A program made the position numbers and the translations under genes. The notes beneath the pieces were generated by a model, which made no database searches, was not told where the DNA came from, and saw nothing but the letters and a program-made list of their open reading frames with translations. From Streptomyces sp. A1277 (lineage in GTDB: Bacteria; Actinomycetota; Actinomycetes; Streptomycetales; Streptomycetaceae), in NCBI RefSeq assembly GCF_004795015.1, contig NZ_SSBI01000017.1, positions 1 to 64,000 on the forward strand: a stretch of 64,000 nucleotides of DNA. The letters are read 5' to 3'. Shown here in pieces: positions 44,607 to 55,983 of this stretch. Position 1 is the first letter of the stretch. The number at the start of each line of letters is the position of its first letter.

Positions 44607-45710
44607 ATGGAGATTCTGTGGTTCCTGCTCGCGCTGTGCATGCTGACCGCCGTCATCGGCCCGTTCGTGCTGCGCCGCCGCGGTGGCATCCGACTGGCGG
44701 CGCCCGGCTCCCCCGACGCGGCGGACCCGCAGGACTACGGCTTCGTGCGGCAGGAGGAGCTGGACGTCCGCACGCCGGGCCCGGACCAGGATCTGCTGGA
44801 CGTGCTGGAGGTCGTCCAGCACACGCAGGAGTGGCGGGCCGCGTCGCAGCTGCTGTCGGGGACGCCGAAGGAGGGCGAGGTCCGGTGGCAGCGGGTACAG
44901 GCGTTCGCCGGGGCAGCCTCGCTCGAACTGCTCCAGCGGCCGGGGGTCGGCGGGGCGTGGCTGCGCAAGTGGCGGGCGGAGGCTCCGAAGGACGCGGGGG
45001 CGGCGGCCGTGCACGCGGAGTTCCTGGTCCAGCAGGCGTGGCGCTCGTCCACGGCGGGCACGGACGACTTCCGGATCCTGCTGGAGGAGGCCCGTACGGT
45101 GATCGCCGAGGCGGCCCTGCTGGCGCCGGGCGACCCCGTTCCGTACATCGTGGAGCTGGCGGTCGCCCGTGGACTGGGGTACTCCGGCGAGGAGTTCGAC
45201 CAGGTCTGGGCGAAGATCATCGACCGCGCGCCGGCGCACATGGGGGCGCACATGGCGGCCCTGCACTTCTGGAGCGAGCGGTGGCACGGTTCGCGCGAGG
45301 AGGCCGACCGCTTCGCGACGGCTGCTGCCGCCCGCGCCCCGCAGGGCTCACTGCTGGCCGCGCTGCCGCTGTTCGCGGTGTACGAGCACCTGCCCGAGGT
45401 CAATCTCGTGCGGGGTTTCTACCAGGGCCAGGTGGTGACGAAGGCGGTCGGGGGCGCGATGTTCGCGGTGCACGCGGCGCGCGCCGACGATCCGATGCTC
45501 GCGCATGTGCGCCATCTGCTCGTGCTGTTCCTGGTCCGGATGGAGCGCTGGTCGGAGGCGGTGCACCAGTTGGTCCACATCGACGGGCACGTGGGCGCGC
45601 TGCCGTGGACGGCGAGCGAGGACCCGGCCGCCGAGTACACGGTGTACCGGGCGCTGGCGGTCGCGGGCTACGAGGCGAACGGCGGCAGCCCGGCGACGCT
45701 GCCGCACTGA
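44607..45710 (+). CDS. Membrane-anchored helical protein of unknown function
   Basis: A 367-residue protein. One N-terminal helix ([20 protein letters not shown]) is followed by a cytosolic, all-helical domain with tetratricopeptide-like repeats ([55 protein letters not shown]). No catalytic motif is evident. Divergent from metB with a 67-bp spacer. A similar gene lies between metB and msrA in other streptomycetes as far as I recall. Confidence 0.75.
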   Translation: MEILWFLLALCMLTAVIGPFVLRRRGGIRLAAPGSPDAADPQDYGFVRQEELDVRTPGPDQDLLDVLEVVQHTQEWRAASQLLSGTPKEGEVRWQRVQAFAGAASLELLQRPGVGGAWLRKWRAEAPKDAGAAAVHAEFLVQQAWRSSTAGTDDFRILLEEARTVIAEAALLAPGDPVPYIVELAVARGLGYSGEEFDQVWAKIIDRAPAHMGAHMAALHFWSERWHGSREEADRFATAAAARAPQGSLLAALPLFAVYEHLPEVNLVRGFYQGQVVTKAVGGAMFAVHAARADDPMLAHVRHLLVLFLVRMERWSEAVHQLVHIDGHVGALPWTASEDPAAEYTVYRALAVAGYEANGGSPATLPH

Positions 45711-45814
45711 CGGCTCTCCCGGACGCGCCCCGCCGCCGGGCGGGCCGCCACAGGAATCCGCGGGGGCCCCGGCGCGTTGTACGGACAGCACGCCGACCCA
45801 GGAGGAGCCCCCGC

Positions 45815-46480
45815 ATGTTCCTGCACCGCCGCACCCCCCAGCTCCCCACCCGGGAGGAGGCCCTGCGCGGCCGCCCCGCCCCGGAGTTCACCGTCCCGTC
45901 CCGCCACACGGTCCTGGGCAACAGCCTGCTCGGCCCGTACCCGGAGGGCATGGAGGTCGCGGACTTCGCGCTGGGCTGCTTCTGGGGCGCCGAGCGCAAG
46001 TTCTGGCAGACGGACGGGGTCTGGACGACGCTCGTCGGCTACCAGGGCGGCTACACGGAGAACCCCGCCTACGAGGAGGTCTGCTCGGGCCTGACCGGTC
46101 ACACGGAGGCGGTCCGCGTCGTGTACGACCCGGCCGTCGTCACGTACCCCGAGCTGCTGAAGCTGTTCTGGGAGTCCCACGATCCCACCCAGGGCTTCCG
46201 CCAGGGCAACGACGTGGGCACCCAGTACCGCTCCGCGCTCTACACCCACTCCCCCGCCCAGGCGGCCGCCGCCGCGGCCTCCCGCGAGGCGTACCAGAAG
46301 GTCCTGACGGCCTCCGGCCACGGCGGGATCACCACGGAGATCCTCCCGGCGGACGACCGCACGTTCTGGCCCGCCGAGCCGGCCCACCAGCAGTACCTGG
46401 ACAAGAACCCGGCCGGCTACTGCGGCATCGGCGGCACGGGCGTCTCCTGCCCGGTGGGCGTGGCCCCTGCGGAGAGCTGA
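45815..46480 (+). CDS. msrA: Peptide methionine-S-sulfoxide reductase A
   Basis: Repairs oxidised methionine, using thioredoxin as donor. 221 residues: catalytic Cys in [13 protein letters not shown] near residue 54, the [18 protein letters not shown] segment, [19 protein letters not shown], and C-terminal resolving Cys in [18 protein letters not shown] 45815 follows AGGAGGAG. An N-terminal extension of about 45 residues is typical of the actinobacterial long form. Confidence 0.95.
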   Translation: MFLHRRTPQLPTREEALRGRPAPEFTVPSRHTVLGNSLLGPYPEGMEVADFALGCFWGAERKFWQTDGVWTTLVGYQGGYTENPAYEEVCSGLTGHTEAVRVVYDPAVVTYPELLKLFWESHDPTQGFRQGNDVGTQYRSALYTHSPAQAAAAAASREAYQKVLTASGHGGITTEILPADDRTFWPAEPAHQQYLDKNPAGYCGIGGTGVSCPVGVAPAES

Positions 46481-46498
46481 GCACGGTCGTACGCCGAA

Positions 46499-46524
46499 GG
46501 GCCGGGGGACACGTCCCCCGGCCC
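46499..46524. terminator. Terminator between msrA and gdhA
   Basis: A perfect 11-bp stem GGGCCGGGGGA/TCCCCCGGCCC with loop CACG, 18 bp after the msrA stop. Confidence 0.85.
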
Positions 46525-46633
46525 CTCGCGCTTGTCGGCGCTACCGGCGTCACAGTCCTCGCTGGACGTCACCGCGGTGCCCGAGGCCCGGGACGCGTGG
46601 TCCCGGACCTGTCCGATCGGCGGCGTCAGCGGC

Positions 46634-48405
<1,772 letters not shown>

Positions 48406-48762
48406 CTACGCCTTCGCGCCGCCGGCCGCCGCCCGCATCGCGGCGGCCGTAGCGGACGCGTCGTAGTCCGGTCCGACGCCGTCCACGAACACCAGGTCGC
48501 CCGCCATGTTCCGGGCCCGCAGCGGTACCAGCTCCTGGTAGGCGGGGGTGGCGTACCAGGCGCGCGCCGCGTCCATGTCGGGGAAGCCCAGCATGACCAC
48601 CGCGCCGGGCCAGTCGCCCTCGACCACCTCGACGGGGGTGTTGTGGACCAGGAAGCGGCCCCCGAACGGGTCCATCGTCGCCTGGATGCGGTCGATGTAC
48701 TCGATGACCTCCTCGTTGGGGCGTCCTTCGGGGTACAGGTGCGCGATCGCGTAGGCGGTCAT
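48406..48762 (-). CDS. DUF1330 family protein
   Basis: A 118-residue ferredoxin-like alpha/beta barrel protein. It has the AYAIAHLYPEG start, VVEGDWPGAVVMLGFPDMDAARAWY and YQELVPLRARNMAGDLVFVDG, which define DUF1330. ATG 48762 follows GGAGGG; a longer upstream frame is less likely. The reaction is unknown; relatives are stress-related dimers. Confidence 0.85.
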   Translation of the reverse strand: MTAYAIAHLYPEGRPNEEVIEYIDRIQATMDPFGGRFLVHNTPVEVVEGDWPGAVVMLGFPDMDAARAWYATPAYQELVPLRARNMAGDLVFVDGVGPDYDASATAAAMRAAAGGAKA

Positions 48763-48912
48763 GGTCTCGCCCTCCGTCTTCTGCGGTGCTCGTCGGCTGG
48801 TGGACACCATGCTGCCCGGGGCGCCGGGACGCGTCGATTACCCGCGGGGTAATGCGGAACGCTCCGCGCCGACCCCGGGACGCGGTGACGACTCATCAGA
48901 CATGATTCGTCC

Positions 48913-49515
48913 ATGACACCGATACGGGGGAAGCACCGCGTCCTCGCTCCTCGCGCGCCCGCCGGGCCCGCCCTGCCCGGCTTACCCGGGTACGGCGGGC
49001 GGGGCGGACCCGCACGGCCCGGGCCGCGCACCCCGCCGCGAGCCGGTGAGACGCGCCGCTGCCTGGCCGTCGCGCTCGACTGCTACCTCTGCCTGCTCAC
49101 GGCCGGGCTGCTGGTCAGGCCGTACGTGGACACGGCGACCCTGCCCGAGGCCGCCGGCCTGCTCGCCGGACCGGTGCTGGTGCTGTCGTTCGTCAACCAG
49201 GTGGTGCTCACGGCGTGCTTCGGCGCGGGCGCGGGCAAGCTGATCATGGGCATACGGGTGGTGAGCCTGCCGGACGCCCGCCGCCCCGGCCCCGTCCTGC
49301 TGGTGCGGCGCTGGCTCTACGGGCTGAGCCGGCTGCCGCTGCTGCCCTGGTACGGGCTGCGCGCGGGCACCGGCGGCCGGGACGGGGCGGGCTCCTCGCC
49401 GGCGCGGACGTGCGAGGCGGGCGCCTCGTACACGGACCCGCTCGGGCTGCGCCAGGTCCGCCGCGGCGACCTCCTGGCGCACCGCAGGGCCGCCGCCGGG
49501 GCCCGGGCGGCCTGA
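48913..49515 (+). CDS. RDD family membrane protein
   Basis: A 200-residue protein. After a Pro/Gly/Arg-rich cytosolic leader of 45 residues come LAVALDCYLCLLTAGLLV (the RDD-type first helix with Arg/Asp), a second helix near 85, GKLIMGIRVVSLPD and a C-terminal DPLGLRQVRRGDLLAHR segment. This order fits the RDD family of unknown transport-like function. The end of the gene is included in a tandem duplication. Confidence 0.75.
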   Translation: MTPIRGKHRVLAPRAPAGPALPGLPGYGGRGGPARPGPRTPPRAGETRRCLAVALDCYLCLLTAGLLVRPYVDTATLPEAAGLLAGPVLVLSFVNQVVLTACFGAGAGKLIMGIRVVSLPDARRPGPVLLVRRWLYGLSRLPLLPWYGLRAGTGGRDGAGSSPARTCEAGASYTDPLGLRQVRRGDLLAHRRAAAGARAA

Positions 49516-49599
49516 GGGCGCGTACGCGACGCCGCCGGGGGCGTGGGGCCCGGGGGGCCTGAGGGCGCGTACGCGGCGCCGCCGGGGGCGTGGGGCCCG
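49511..49599. repeat. 47-bp tandem duplication, two copies
   Basis: CCTGAGGGCGCGTACGCG starts copies at 49511 and 49558. The units differ at a single inner position (GACGCC/GGCGCC) over 42 bp. The first copy contains the TGA stop of the RDD gene, so the duplication extends its 3-prime end. Confidence 0.85.
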
Positions 49600-49630
49600 C
49601 CGGCGGCGGTGGGGGCGGACGCGGGCCGGG

Positions 49631-50314
49631 TCAGGCCGCGGCGTTCTCCGTGATGGTGACCTTGCCCTTGCGGATGGTGGCCAGGCGCGGGGCGCGGCGG
49701 GCGAGGGCGCTGTCGTGGGTGACCATGATGAAGGTGAGCCCGTGCTCCTTCCACAGGGTCTCCAGCACCTCCATGATCTCGTCGCGCATGGACTCGTCGA
49801 GGTTGCCGGTGGGCTCGTCGGCGAGCAGCACCTTGGGCTGCTTGACCAGGGCCCGGGCGATGGCGACGCGCTGCTGCTGGCCGCCGGACATCTCGCTGGG
49901 CACATGGCCAAGACGCTCGCCGAGGCCGACCGAGTCCAGCGCATCGGCGGCTCTTCTGCGCCGCTCGGACGCCTTGACGCCCAGCGGTACGAGGGCGGTC
50001 TCGACGTTCTCCTGGGCGGTGAGCGTGGGGATGAGGTTGAAGCTCTGGAAGACGAAGCCGATGTTCTGGGCGCGCACCTTGGTGAGCTTGGCCTCGCTGA
50101 GCTTGGCGAGGTCCATGCCGTCGAGCTCGACGCTGCCCGCGGTGGGGCGGTCCAGCCCGCCGAGCATCTGGAGCAGCGTGGACTTGCCGCCGCCGGTGGG
50201 GCCCTGGATGACCAGGCGGCCGCCGTCCTCGACGGTGAGGTCGACGCCGGCGAGGGCGTGCACGGTGGACTTGCCGCGCTTGTACTGCTTGGTGACGCCT
50301 TGGAGCGTGTACAT
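49631..50314 (-). CDS. ABC transporter ATP-binding protein, MacB/LolD type
   Basis: A 227-residue ATPase. Walker A GPTGGGKSTLLQMLGGLD near residue 38, signature SEMSGGQQQRVAIARALV, Walker B VLLADEPTGNLDESM. It pairs with the FtsX-like permease encoded just upstream (31-bp gap). Such complexes export peptides, lipids or antibiotics, or act in mechanotransmission at the cell envelope. Confidence 0.92.
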   Translation of the reverse strand: MYTLQGVTKQYKRGKSTVHALAGVDLTVEDGGRLVIQGPTGGGKSTLLQMLGGLDRPTAGSVELDGMDLAKLSEAKLTKVRAQNIGFVFQSFNLIPTLTAQENVETALVPLGVKASERRRRAADALDSVGLGERLGHVPSEMSGGQQQRVAIARALVKQPKVLLADEPTGNLDESMRDEIMEVLETLWKEHGLTFIMVTHDSALARRAPRLATIRKGKVTITENAAA

Positions 50315-50345
50315 GGGTGATCTCCTGACGGGGTACGGGGGTGGG

Positions 50346-51812
50346 CTACTCGACGCGGCGCAGCGCGTCGGCCGGGCGCAGTCGGGAGGCGCGCCAGCCG
50401 CCGAAGGCGCCCGCGATCAGCCCGCCCGCCACGGCCAGGGCGACGGCGACCAGGATGATGGCGAGGGAGACGGGCGCGGTCAGCGCGATGTCCAGGGCCT
50501 TGGACGCGCTCTGCCGGCCGGGGCCGCCGCCGCCCATCATGCCGCCGCCGCGCATCCCGCCGCCGCCGCCGGAGGAGCCGAGCTCGGCGGTGAGGGTGGG
50601 GCTGACAGCGGTGACGGCGTAGGCGCCGGCCAGGCCGACTGCGATGCCGAGGACGCCGCCCATCAGGCCGTTGACGAGGGCCTCGCCGATGACCTGGCGG
50701 GTGACCCGGCCGCTTTTCCAGCCGAGCGCCTTGAGCGTGCCGAACTCGCGTACGCGGCGGCTGACGGCGGAGGAGGTGAGGAGCCCGGCGACCAGGAACG
50801 CGGCGATCAGCACGGCGATGGAGAGCCACTTGCCGACGCTGGAGGCCAGGTCGGATGCGGTGGACAGGGAGCCGGAGACGGTGTCCGCGAGGTCGGCGGA
50901 CGTGGTGACCGTGGTGCCCGTGATGTTCTTCTGGATGGTCGCCTTGACGCTGTCGATCTTCTGCGAGTCCGCGGCCTTGACGTAGACCGTGGTGACCTTG
51001 TTCTTCGAGTCGGAGAGGGTCTGCGCCTGCTGGAGCGGGATGTAGAGGTTGGCGGCCGCGTCGCCGCTGTCGGCGGTCGAGACGCCGATGATCGTGAACT
51101 CGGTGCCGTGGATGGTCACCGTCTTGCCGGTGGAGAGGGTCTTCTCCTCGGCGTAGGCGGAGTCGACCACGGCCACCTTCGCGTCGGTCTCGGTCGTCTT
51201 GAACGTACGGCCCGAGGTGATCTTCGAGGAGGTGAGCGGGCCGATGTCCTGCTGGGTGACGTCGGTGCCGTAGACCGTGTAGGAGTTGACGTCGAAGGAG
51301 GCGCCGCCGCCCCTGACCTCGCCCTGCGGCTGGCCGCTGCCGCCGGGTCCGCCCCGGCCGCCGTCCTGGCCGGTGCCGCCCTCCTGCTTGAACTCGCCGC
51401 GCTTGAACTGGCCGTCCACCTTCATGACGGACAGGCTCAGCCCGCCGACCGCACCGGCGACGCCGTCCTGCTTGCCGACCTTGGTGACGGTGGTTGACGC
51501 CAGGGTCTGGAAGCCCTGGACCATGACCCGGTCCGTGCTCTGGGTCGCGTCGTCGTCGCTGTCCTTGGCGTCGAACTCGAACTCGGGCCGCCCGGTGGAG
51601 CCGGACTTGGGGGCCGTGGCCGCCTTGGTGACGGTCATGTCCGTGCCGAGGCCGTACAGCGATTCCAGGACCTTGTCCTGGGCCTTGCTCATGCCTGAGG
51701 AGACCGAGCTGACGATGATGACCAGCGCAATACCGAGGGCGAGCCCGGAGGCGACGACGAGCGCCGCCTTTCTGCGGCGGCGCAGCTCGCGCCGGAGGTA
51801 GGTGAAGAACAT
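50346..51812 (-). CDS. MacB-like ABC permease (FtsX domain)
   Basis: A 488-residue protein: first helix near 18-40 (ALVVASGLALGIALVIIV), a large extracytoplasmic MacB periplasmic-core-like domain (residues 45-320) with a low-complexity Gly-rich insert (GGTGQDGGRGGPGGSGQPQG), then three helices of the FtsX domain (VREFGTLKALGWKSGRVTRQ). A second Gly/Met-rich loop is at about 425-445. First gene of the operon with the ATPase. Confidence 0.9.
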   Translation of the reverse strand: MFFTYLRRELRRRRKAALVVASGLALGIALVIIVSSVSSGMSKAQDKVLESLYGLGTDMTVTKAATAPKSGSTGRPEFEFDAKDSDDDATQSTDRVMVQGFQTLASTTVTKVGKQDGVAGAVGGLSLSVMKVDGQFKRGEFKQEGGTGQDGGRGGPGGSGQPQGEVRGGGASFDVNSYTVYGTDVTQQDIGPLTSSKITSGRTFKTTETDAKVAVVDSAYAEEKTLSTGKTVTIHGTEFTIIGVSTADSGDAAANLYIPLQQAQTLSDSKNKVTTVYVKAADSQKIDSVKATIQKNITGTTVTTSADLADTVSGSLSTASDLASSVGKWLSIAVLIAAFLVAGLLTSSAVSRRVREFGTLKALGWKSGRVTRQVIGEALVNGLMGGVLGIAVGLAGAYAVTAVSPTLTAELGSSGGGGGMRGGGMMGGGGPGRQSASKALDIALTAPVSLAIILVAVALAVAGGLIAGAFGGWRASRLRPADALRRVE

Positions 51813-51879
51813 GGCGCGAGGCTAAGGACGGCTTGTGATGGTGGGTTGAGGCCACCATGAGAGCCGGATGAGAATCCGG

Positions 51880-51943
51880 GTACGCCGAAGGCGGCGGCAC
51901 CGGCGTCCCTGCGGAGGGAGCGGTGCCGCCGCCTTCGGCGTAC
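51880..51943. terminator. Long bidirectional hairpin
   Basis: A perfect 23-bp stem, 51880-51902 with 51921-51943 (starting GTACGCCGAAGGCGG), and an 18-nt loop. It terminates the L,D-transpeptidase gene and isolates it from the ABC operon promoter. Confidence 0.88.
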
Positions 51944-51968
51944 GGGGTTTCGGTCTACGGGGTGGAGG

Positions 51969-53219
51969 TCAGGCGGTGGAGCCCGCCGTCCACTCGGCCC
52001 AGCTCAGGTTCCAGCCGTTGAGGCCGTTGGAGGGCTGGATCGTCTTGTCCGGGGAGTTCTTCACGATGACGACGTCACCGATCATGGAGTTGTTGTAGAA
52101 CCAGGCGGCGGGCTGGCTGGCGTCGCCGGCACCCTTGACGTCGGCGAGCCCGACGCAGCCGTGGCTGGTGTTGGCACTGCCGAAGATGCCCTTGCCCCAG
52201 TAGTTGCCGTGGATGAAGGTGCCCGACGTGGACAGCCGCATGGCGTGCGGCACGTCCTTGATGTCGTACTCGCCCTTGCCGTCGTCGTCGGTGAAGCCGA
52301 CCGTCGAGCCGTCCATCCGGGTCTCCTTGTACTTCTCGGAGATCACCATCTGGCCGTTGTACGTCGGGTTGTCCGGCGAGCCGGCGGAGATCGGGATGGT
52401 CTTGATCGTCTTGCCGTCCCGGGTGACGGTCATCATGTGCGTCTTGGCGTCCACCGTCGAGACTTGGTTGCGGCCGATCTTGAAGGTGACCGTCTTCTGC
52501 TGCACGCCGTAGACGCCGTCCGCGCCCTCGACGCCGTCCAGGGAGAGCTTCAGGGTGACGGTGGAGCCGGCCTGCCAGTAGTCCTCGGGGCGCAGGTCGA
52601 GGCGCTGCGAGTTGAACCAGTGGCCGACGACCTGCTGGCCGCTGCTGGACGTCACCTTGATGCCGTTCTGGACGGCCTTGGTGTCGGTGATCGGCTTGTT
52701 GAAGTTGATCGAGACGGGCATGCCGACGCCGACGGTGGAGCCGTCCTCGGGGGTGAAGTTCCCGATGAAGCTGTTGGCGGGCGAGACGGTGGTGAAGGAG
52801 GAGTTCTCGTGGGCCACGCGGCCCTTGGAGTCCTGTGCCGTCGCGCTGACCTTGTACGTGGTGGAGCGCTCCAGCTGGGCGTCCGGCTGCCAGCTCGTGC
52901 CGTCGGCGGAGAGGGTGCCCTTGACGCTGTCCCCGGCCGCGGTCGTCATGGTGACGGCGGTCAGCTTGCCCTTGGTGACCGTGACCTTCGCGGCGTTGTT
53001 GATGCTCGCGTTGGTCGCGCCGTTCTTGGGCGTGATCGCTATCTGTGCCTCGGAGGTCTCCTGGGCCGCCGCCTTGTCGACGTCGGCCGCCTGGGACTTC
53101 GAGCTCTCGGGGCTCGGACCGCCCTTGTCGCCGCCGTCGTCGCAGGCGGAAAGCACCAGTACGCCGCCGAGCAGTGCGGACGCGGCCATCAGACCCTTGC
53201 GCCGCTTGCTGTCCGTCAT
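51969..53219 (-). CDS. L,D-transpeptidase lipoprotein (Ig-like domains plus YkuD)
   Basis: Cross-links peptidoglycan stem peptides (3-3 bonds). 416 residues: lipoprotein signal with lipobox LSAC near residue 30; a Ser/Gly/Asp linker; two Ig-like BIG domains (ITPKNGATNASINNAAKVTV, NFTPEDGSTVGVGMPVSINF); catalytic YkuD domain with the HGNYWGKGIFG and NTSHGCVGL motif holding the nucleophilic Cys. ATG 53219 has the better-placed GGAGAAG site; ATG 53234 is possible. Closest in layout to mycobacterial LdtMt2. Confidence 0.93.
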   Translation of the reverse strand: MTDSKRRKGLMAASALLGGVLVLSACDDGGDKGGPSPESSKSQAADVDKAAAQETSEAQIAITPKNGATNASINNAAKVTVTKGKLTAVTMTTAAGDSVKGTLSADGTSWQPDAQLERSTTYKVSATAQDSKGRVAHENSSFTTVSPANSFIGNFTPEDGSTVGVGMPVSINFNKPITDTKAVQNGIKVTSSSGQQVVGHWFNSQRLDLRPEDYWQAGSTVTLKLSLDGVEGADGVYGVQQKTVTFKIGRNQVSTVDAKTHMMTVTRDGKTIKTIPISAGSPDNPTYNGQMVISEKYKETRMDGSTVGFTDDDGKGEYDIKDVPHAMRLSTSGTFIHGNYWGKGIFGSANTSHGCVGLADVKGAGDASQPAAWFYNNSMIGDVVIVKNSPDKTIQPSNGLNGWNLSWAEWTAGSTA

Positions 53220-53450
53220 CACACGCTTCTCCATCGTTGCCGAATTCCCCGAAAACCCCGAGCGAGGCCGCCCACCGGCGAAACCCCGTCAATGTTCCAA
53301 GAACCCCCTGTACGGGACTCCCGTTCCACGTCCGTCGAAGATGTGGGGAACACCACTCATCGACGCCGTGCCGGGAGCGGTGGTTCCCGCGTCCCCGGCG
53401 CAGACCGGCCCCGGTCCGCCACGGGCGGGCCGGGGCCGTGTTCCCACTGG

Positions 53451-53894
53451 TCAGACCCGCCGCTCCGTGCCGCCGTATCCGTCGGCCTCCTCCCCATTGT
53501 GCGGGACGCCGGAGGTACCCCGGCCGCCTTCGTCCTCCCAGACGTCCACGGGGCCGTCCTCGTCGTCCTCCCACACGTCCGGGTCGTCGGGGTCGTAGTC
53601 GGTGCTCTCGCTGCTCCAGGACGCCTGGGTCAGCTGGACCCCGGGCACCTCGCCTACCAGGTCGAACGGGTCGATCAGCGAGGCGAGGGCCTCCGCTGCG
53701 TCTTCCCGTACCGCCGCCTCGGCATGCGTGCGTTCCGCGGCGCCCTCGCCGCCGGGCTCCCCGTACTCGGCGGCCAGGCTCTCCAGGGCGGTGCCGCTGA
53801 GGGCGTCGGGGTCGGTGATCTCCACCACCATGTCGACCCGCAGGCGGACGAAACGTGTGGAGGCGGGTGTTCCGGAGGACTCAGAAGTGCTCAT
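53451..53894 (-). CDS. Acidic hypothetical protein
   Basis: A 147-residue strongly acidic protein. Residues 12-32 (STRFVRLRVDMVVEITDPDA) are strand-like; the C-terminal half is rich in Asp/Glu/Gly/Trp (YDPDDPDVWEDDEDG repeated with PVDVWEDEG). No membrane or catalytic motif. It is divergent from the small LAxTG surface protein gene. Unrecognised; low-complexity tail likely disordered. Confidence 0.65.
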   Translation of the reverse strand: MSTSESSGTPASTRFVRLRVDMVVEITDPDALSGTALESLAAEYGEPGGEGAAERTHAEAAVREDAAEALASLIDPFDLVGEVPGVQLTQASWSSESTDYDPDDPDVWEDDEDGPVDVWEDEGGRGTSGVPHNGEEADGYGGTERRV

Positions 53895-54000
53895 GAGGCG
53901 GAGATTAAGCTCCCGGCCGCCATCCCTTTCCCGCGACCCGCTGCGTTCATTAGCATCGGTCCGAGCCTTCCTCACGGCTGTCGCAAAGGGGACCGATTCC

Positions 54001-54291
54001 GTGACCTTCACCCGCCGCCCGCTCCTGACCGCCACCGCGGCGGGGACGCTCCTGTGCGCCCTGTGGTTCGTCCCCTCGGCGAACGCCACCGACGACACGG
54101 GCGCCGCGCCCGGCGGGGCCGTCAGCAGTGCGGCGCAGACCGGCGCGGAGGCGGACCCGGCGACGCTCGCCGACACCGGGACCGGCATCGACGCCACCCC
54201 GTACCTGCTCGGCGGGGTGGCCTTCCTGGGCATCGGAGCGGGCTTCGTGACGTACTCCTCCCGCCGGACGAGCCCGCAGCCCGCCATCTGA
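54001..54291 (+). CDS. Small secreted protein with LAxTG sorting signal
   Basis: A 96-residue preprotein. An N-terminal signal peptide (RRPLLTATAAGTLLCALWFV, cleavage after SANA) is followed by about 30 residues of Ala/Gly/Thr. Then come LADTG, a hydrophobic helix (PYLLGGVAFLGIGAGFVTY) and an SSRR basic tail, which make a canonical sortase sorting signal. LAxTG is the motif used by Streptomyces sortase E. The mature chain of about 30 residues would be attached to the wall. GTG 54001 follows AAGGGG. Confidence 0.75.
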   Translation: MTFTRRPLLTATAAGTLLCALWFVPSANATDDTGAAPGGAVSSAAQTGAEADPATLADTGTGIDATPYLLGGVAFLGIGAGFVTYSSRRTSPQPAI

Positions 54292-54326
54292 GGCGCCGGC
54301 CAGCCCGCGCTCTGAGGCGTCGAGAC

Positions 54327-54366
54327 GGGGAAGCGGCCGCCGGACGGTTCCGGTGGCCGCTTCCCC
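54327..54366. terminator. Bidirectional terminator between LAxTG gene and hutH
   Basis: GGGGAAGCGGCC (54327-54338) and GGCCGCTTCCCC (54355-54366) form a perfect 12-bp stem with a 16-nt loop. Confidence 0.85.
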
Positions 54367-54378
54367 GAACCGCCCCGC

Positions 54379-55929
54379 TCAGGCCAGCGGGCCGGTGACC
54401 GGCTCCACGGCCGCGACCAGTCCGCCCGCCCGCACGAAGGCGTCGGCGGCGGCCAGGTCCGGCGACAGGAAGCGGTCCGGGCCGGGGCCCTCGACACCCG
54501 CGGCCCGCAGCGCCTCGACGACCGCGCGCGTGGCCGGGGCGGGGGTGAGCCCCTGCTGGGCGCGCAGCTCGACCGCGCGGGTCGCCGCGTACAGCTCGAC
54601 GGCGAGGATCCGGGCGAGGTTGCCGACGGCGGTACGCAGCTTGCGCGCGGCCGACCAGCCCATCGAGACGTGGTCCTCCTGCATCGCGGAGGACGGGATG
54701 GAGTCGGCGGAGGCCGGGACGGCGAGCCGCTTCATCTCGCTGACCAGGGCGGCCTGCGTGTACTGGGCGATCATCAGGCCGGAGTCGACGCCCGCGTCGT
54801 CGGCGAGGAACGGCGGCAGCCCGTGCGAGCGGTTCTTGTCCAGCAGCCGGTCGGTGCGGCGCTCCGCGATCGAGCCGAGGTCGGCGGCGACGATCGCGAG
54901 GAAGTCCAGCACGTAGGCGACGGGCGCCCCGTGGAAGTTGCCGTTCGACTCCACCCGGCCATCGGGAAGCACGACCGGGTTGTCCACGGCCGAGGCCAGC
55001 TCGCGGTCGGCGACGGTCGCGGCGTACGCGAGGGTGTCCCGGCCCGCCCCGTTGACCTGCGGCGCGCACCGCACCGAGTAGGCGTCCTGGACGCGCGGCG
55101 CGTCGTCCTGGTGGTGACCGGTGAGGCCGGAGCCGGCGAGCACCCGCAGCATGTTGTCGGCGCTGGCGCCCTGCCCGGGGTGCGGGCGGATGGCGTGCAG
55201 CTCCGGGGCGAGGACCTTGTCGGTGCCGAGCAGGGCCTCCAGGGAGAGGGCCGCGGTGATGTCGGCCGAGGTGTAGAGGGTCTTCAGGTCGGCCAGGGCC
55301 ATGATCAGCATGCCGAGCATGCCGTCGGTGCCGTTGAGGAGGGCGAGGCCCTCCTTCTCGCGCAGCTCGACCGGGGTGATGCCGTGAGCGGCGAGGAGTT
55401 CGCCGGCGGGGCGGACGGTCCCGTCGGGGCCCTCCGCGTCGCCCTCGCCCATCAGGGTCAGCGCGCAGTGCGACAGGGGCGCCAGGTCACCGGAGCAGCC
55501 GAGCGAACCGTACTCGTGGACGACGGGGGTGATCCCGGCGTTCAGGACGTCCGCCATGGTCTGCGCGACCTCGGGGCGTACGCCGGTGTGGCCGGAGGCG
55601 ACCGTCTTCAGCCGGAGGAACATCAGCGCCCGGACGACCTCGCGCTCGACGCGCGGGCCCATGCCGGCGGCGTGCGAGCGGACGATGTTGCGCTGGAGCC
55701 GGGCGCGGAGCTCCGGGCTGATGTGGCGGCTGGCCAGGGCACCGAAGCCGGTGGAGACGCCGTAGACCGGCTCGGGCTTGGCGGCGAGCGCGTCCACGAT
55801 CTCGCGGGCGGCGGCCAGAGCGCCCACCGCGGCTGCGGAGAGCTCGACACGGGCGTTGCCGCGGGCCACGGCGATGACGTCCTGAGCAGTGGTACCGGAC
55901 GTCCCCACCACGACTGTATGCATATCCAT
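54379..55929 (-). CDS. hutH: Histidine ammonia-lyase
   Basis: Deaminates histidine to urocanate. 516 residues. The electrophilic MIO group forms from the triad in GSLGCSGDLAPLSH, with Cys-Ser-Gly rather than Ala-Ser-Gly, as I recall for other Streptomyces enzymes. YGVSTGFGALASRHI at residue 54 is also typical. ATG 55929 has no ribosome site; TACGCT lies 7 nt before it, so the message may be leaderless. The tandem repeats at 55984-56047 lie just upstream of the promoter. Confidence 0.95.
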   Translation of the reverse strand: MDMHTVVVGTSGTTAQDVIAVARGNARVELSAAAVGALAAAREIVDALAAKPEPVYGVSTGFGALASRHISPELRARLQRNIVRSHAAGMGPRVEREVVRALMFLRLKTVASGHTGVRPEVAQTMADVLNAGITPVVHEYGSLGCSGDLAPLSHCALTLMGEGDAEGPDGTVRPAGELLAAHGITPVELREKEGLALLNGTDGMLGMLIMALADLKTLYTSADITAALSLEALLGTDKVLAPELHAIRPHPGQGASADNMLRVLAGSGLTGHHQDDAPRVQDAYSVRCAPQVNGAGRDTLAYAATVADRELASAVDNPVVLPDGRVESNGNFHGAPVAYVLDFLAIVAADLGSIAERRTDRLLDKNRSHGLPPFLADDAGVDSGLMIAQYTQAALVSEMKRLAVPASADSIPSSAMQEDHVSMGWSAARKLRTAVGNLARILAVELYAATRAVELRAQQGLTPAPATRAVVEALRAAGVEGPGPDRFLSPDLAAADAFVRAGGLVAAVEPVTGPLA

Positions 55930-55983
55930 ATTCAGCAGCGTACGGATTGAAACCCTTCATGTCACCAGCGGAAGGCGGGTTGA

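Noticed and set aside
54379..55929. Cys-Ser-Gly instead of Ala-Ser-Gly in the MIO triad of histidine ammonia-lyase as an anomaly
   Set aside because: As I recall, characterised Streptomyces enzymes have the same Cys-Ser-Gly triad.
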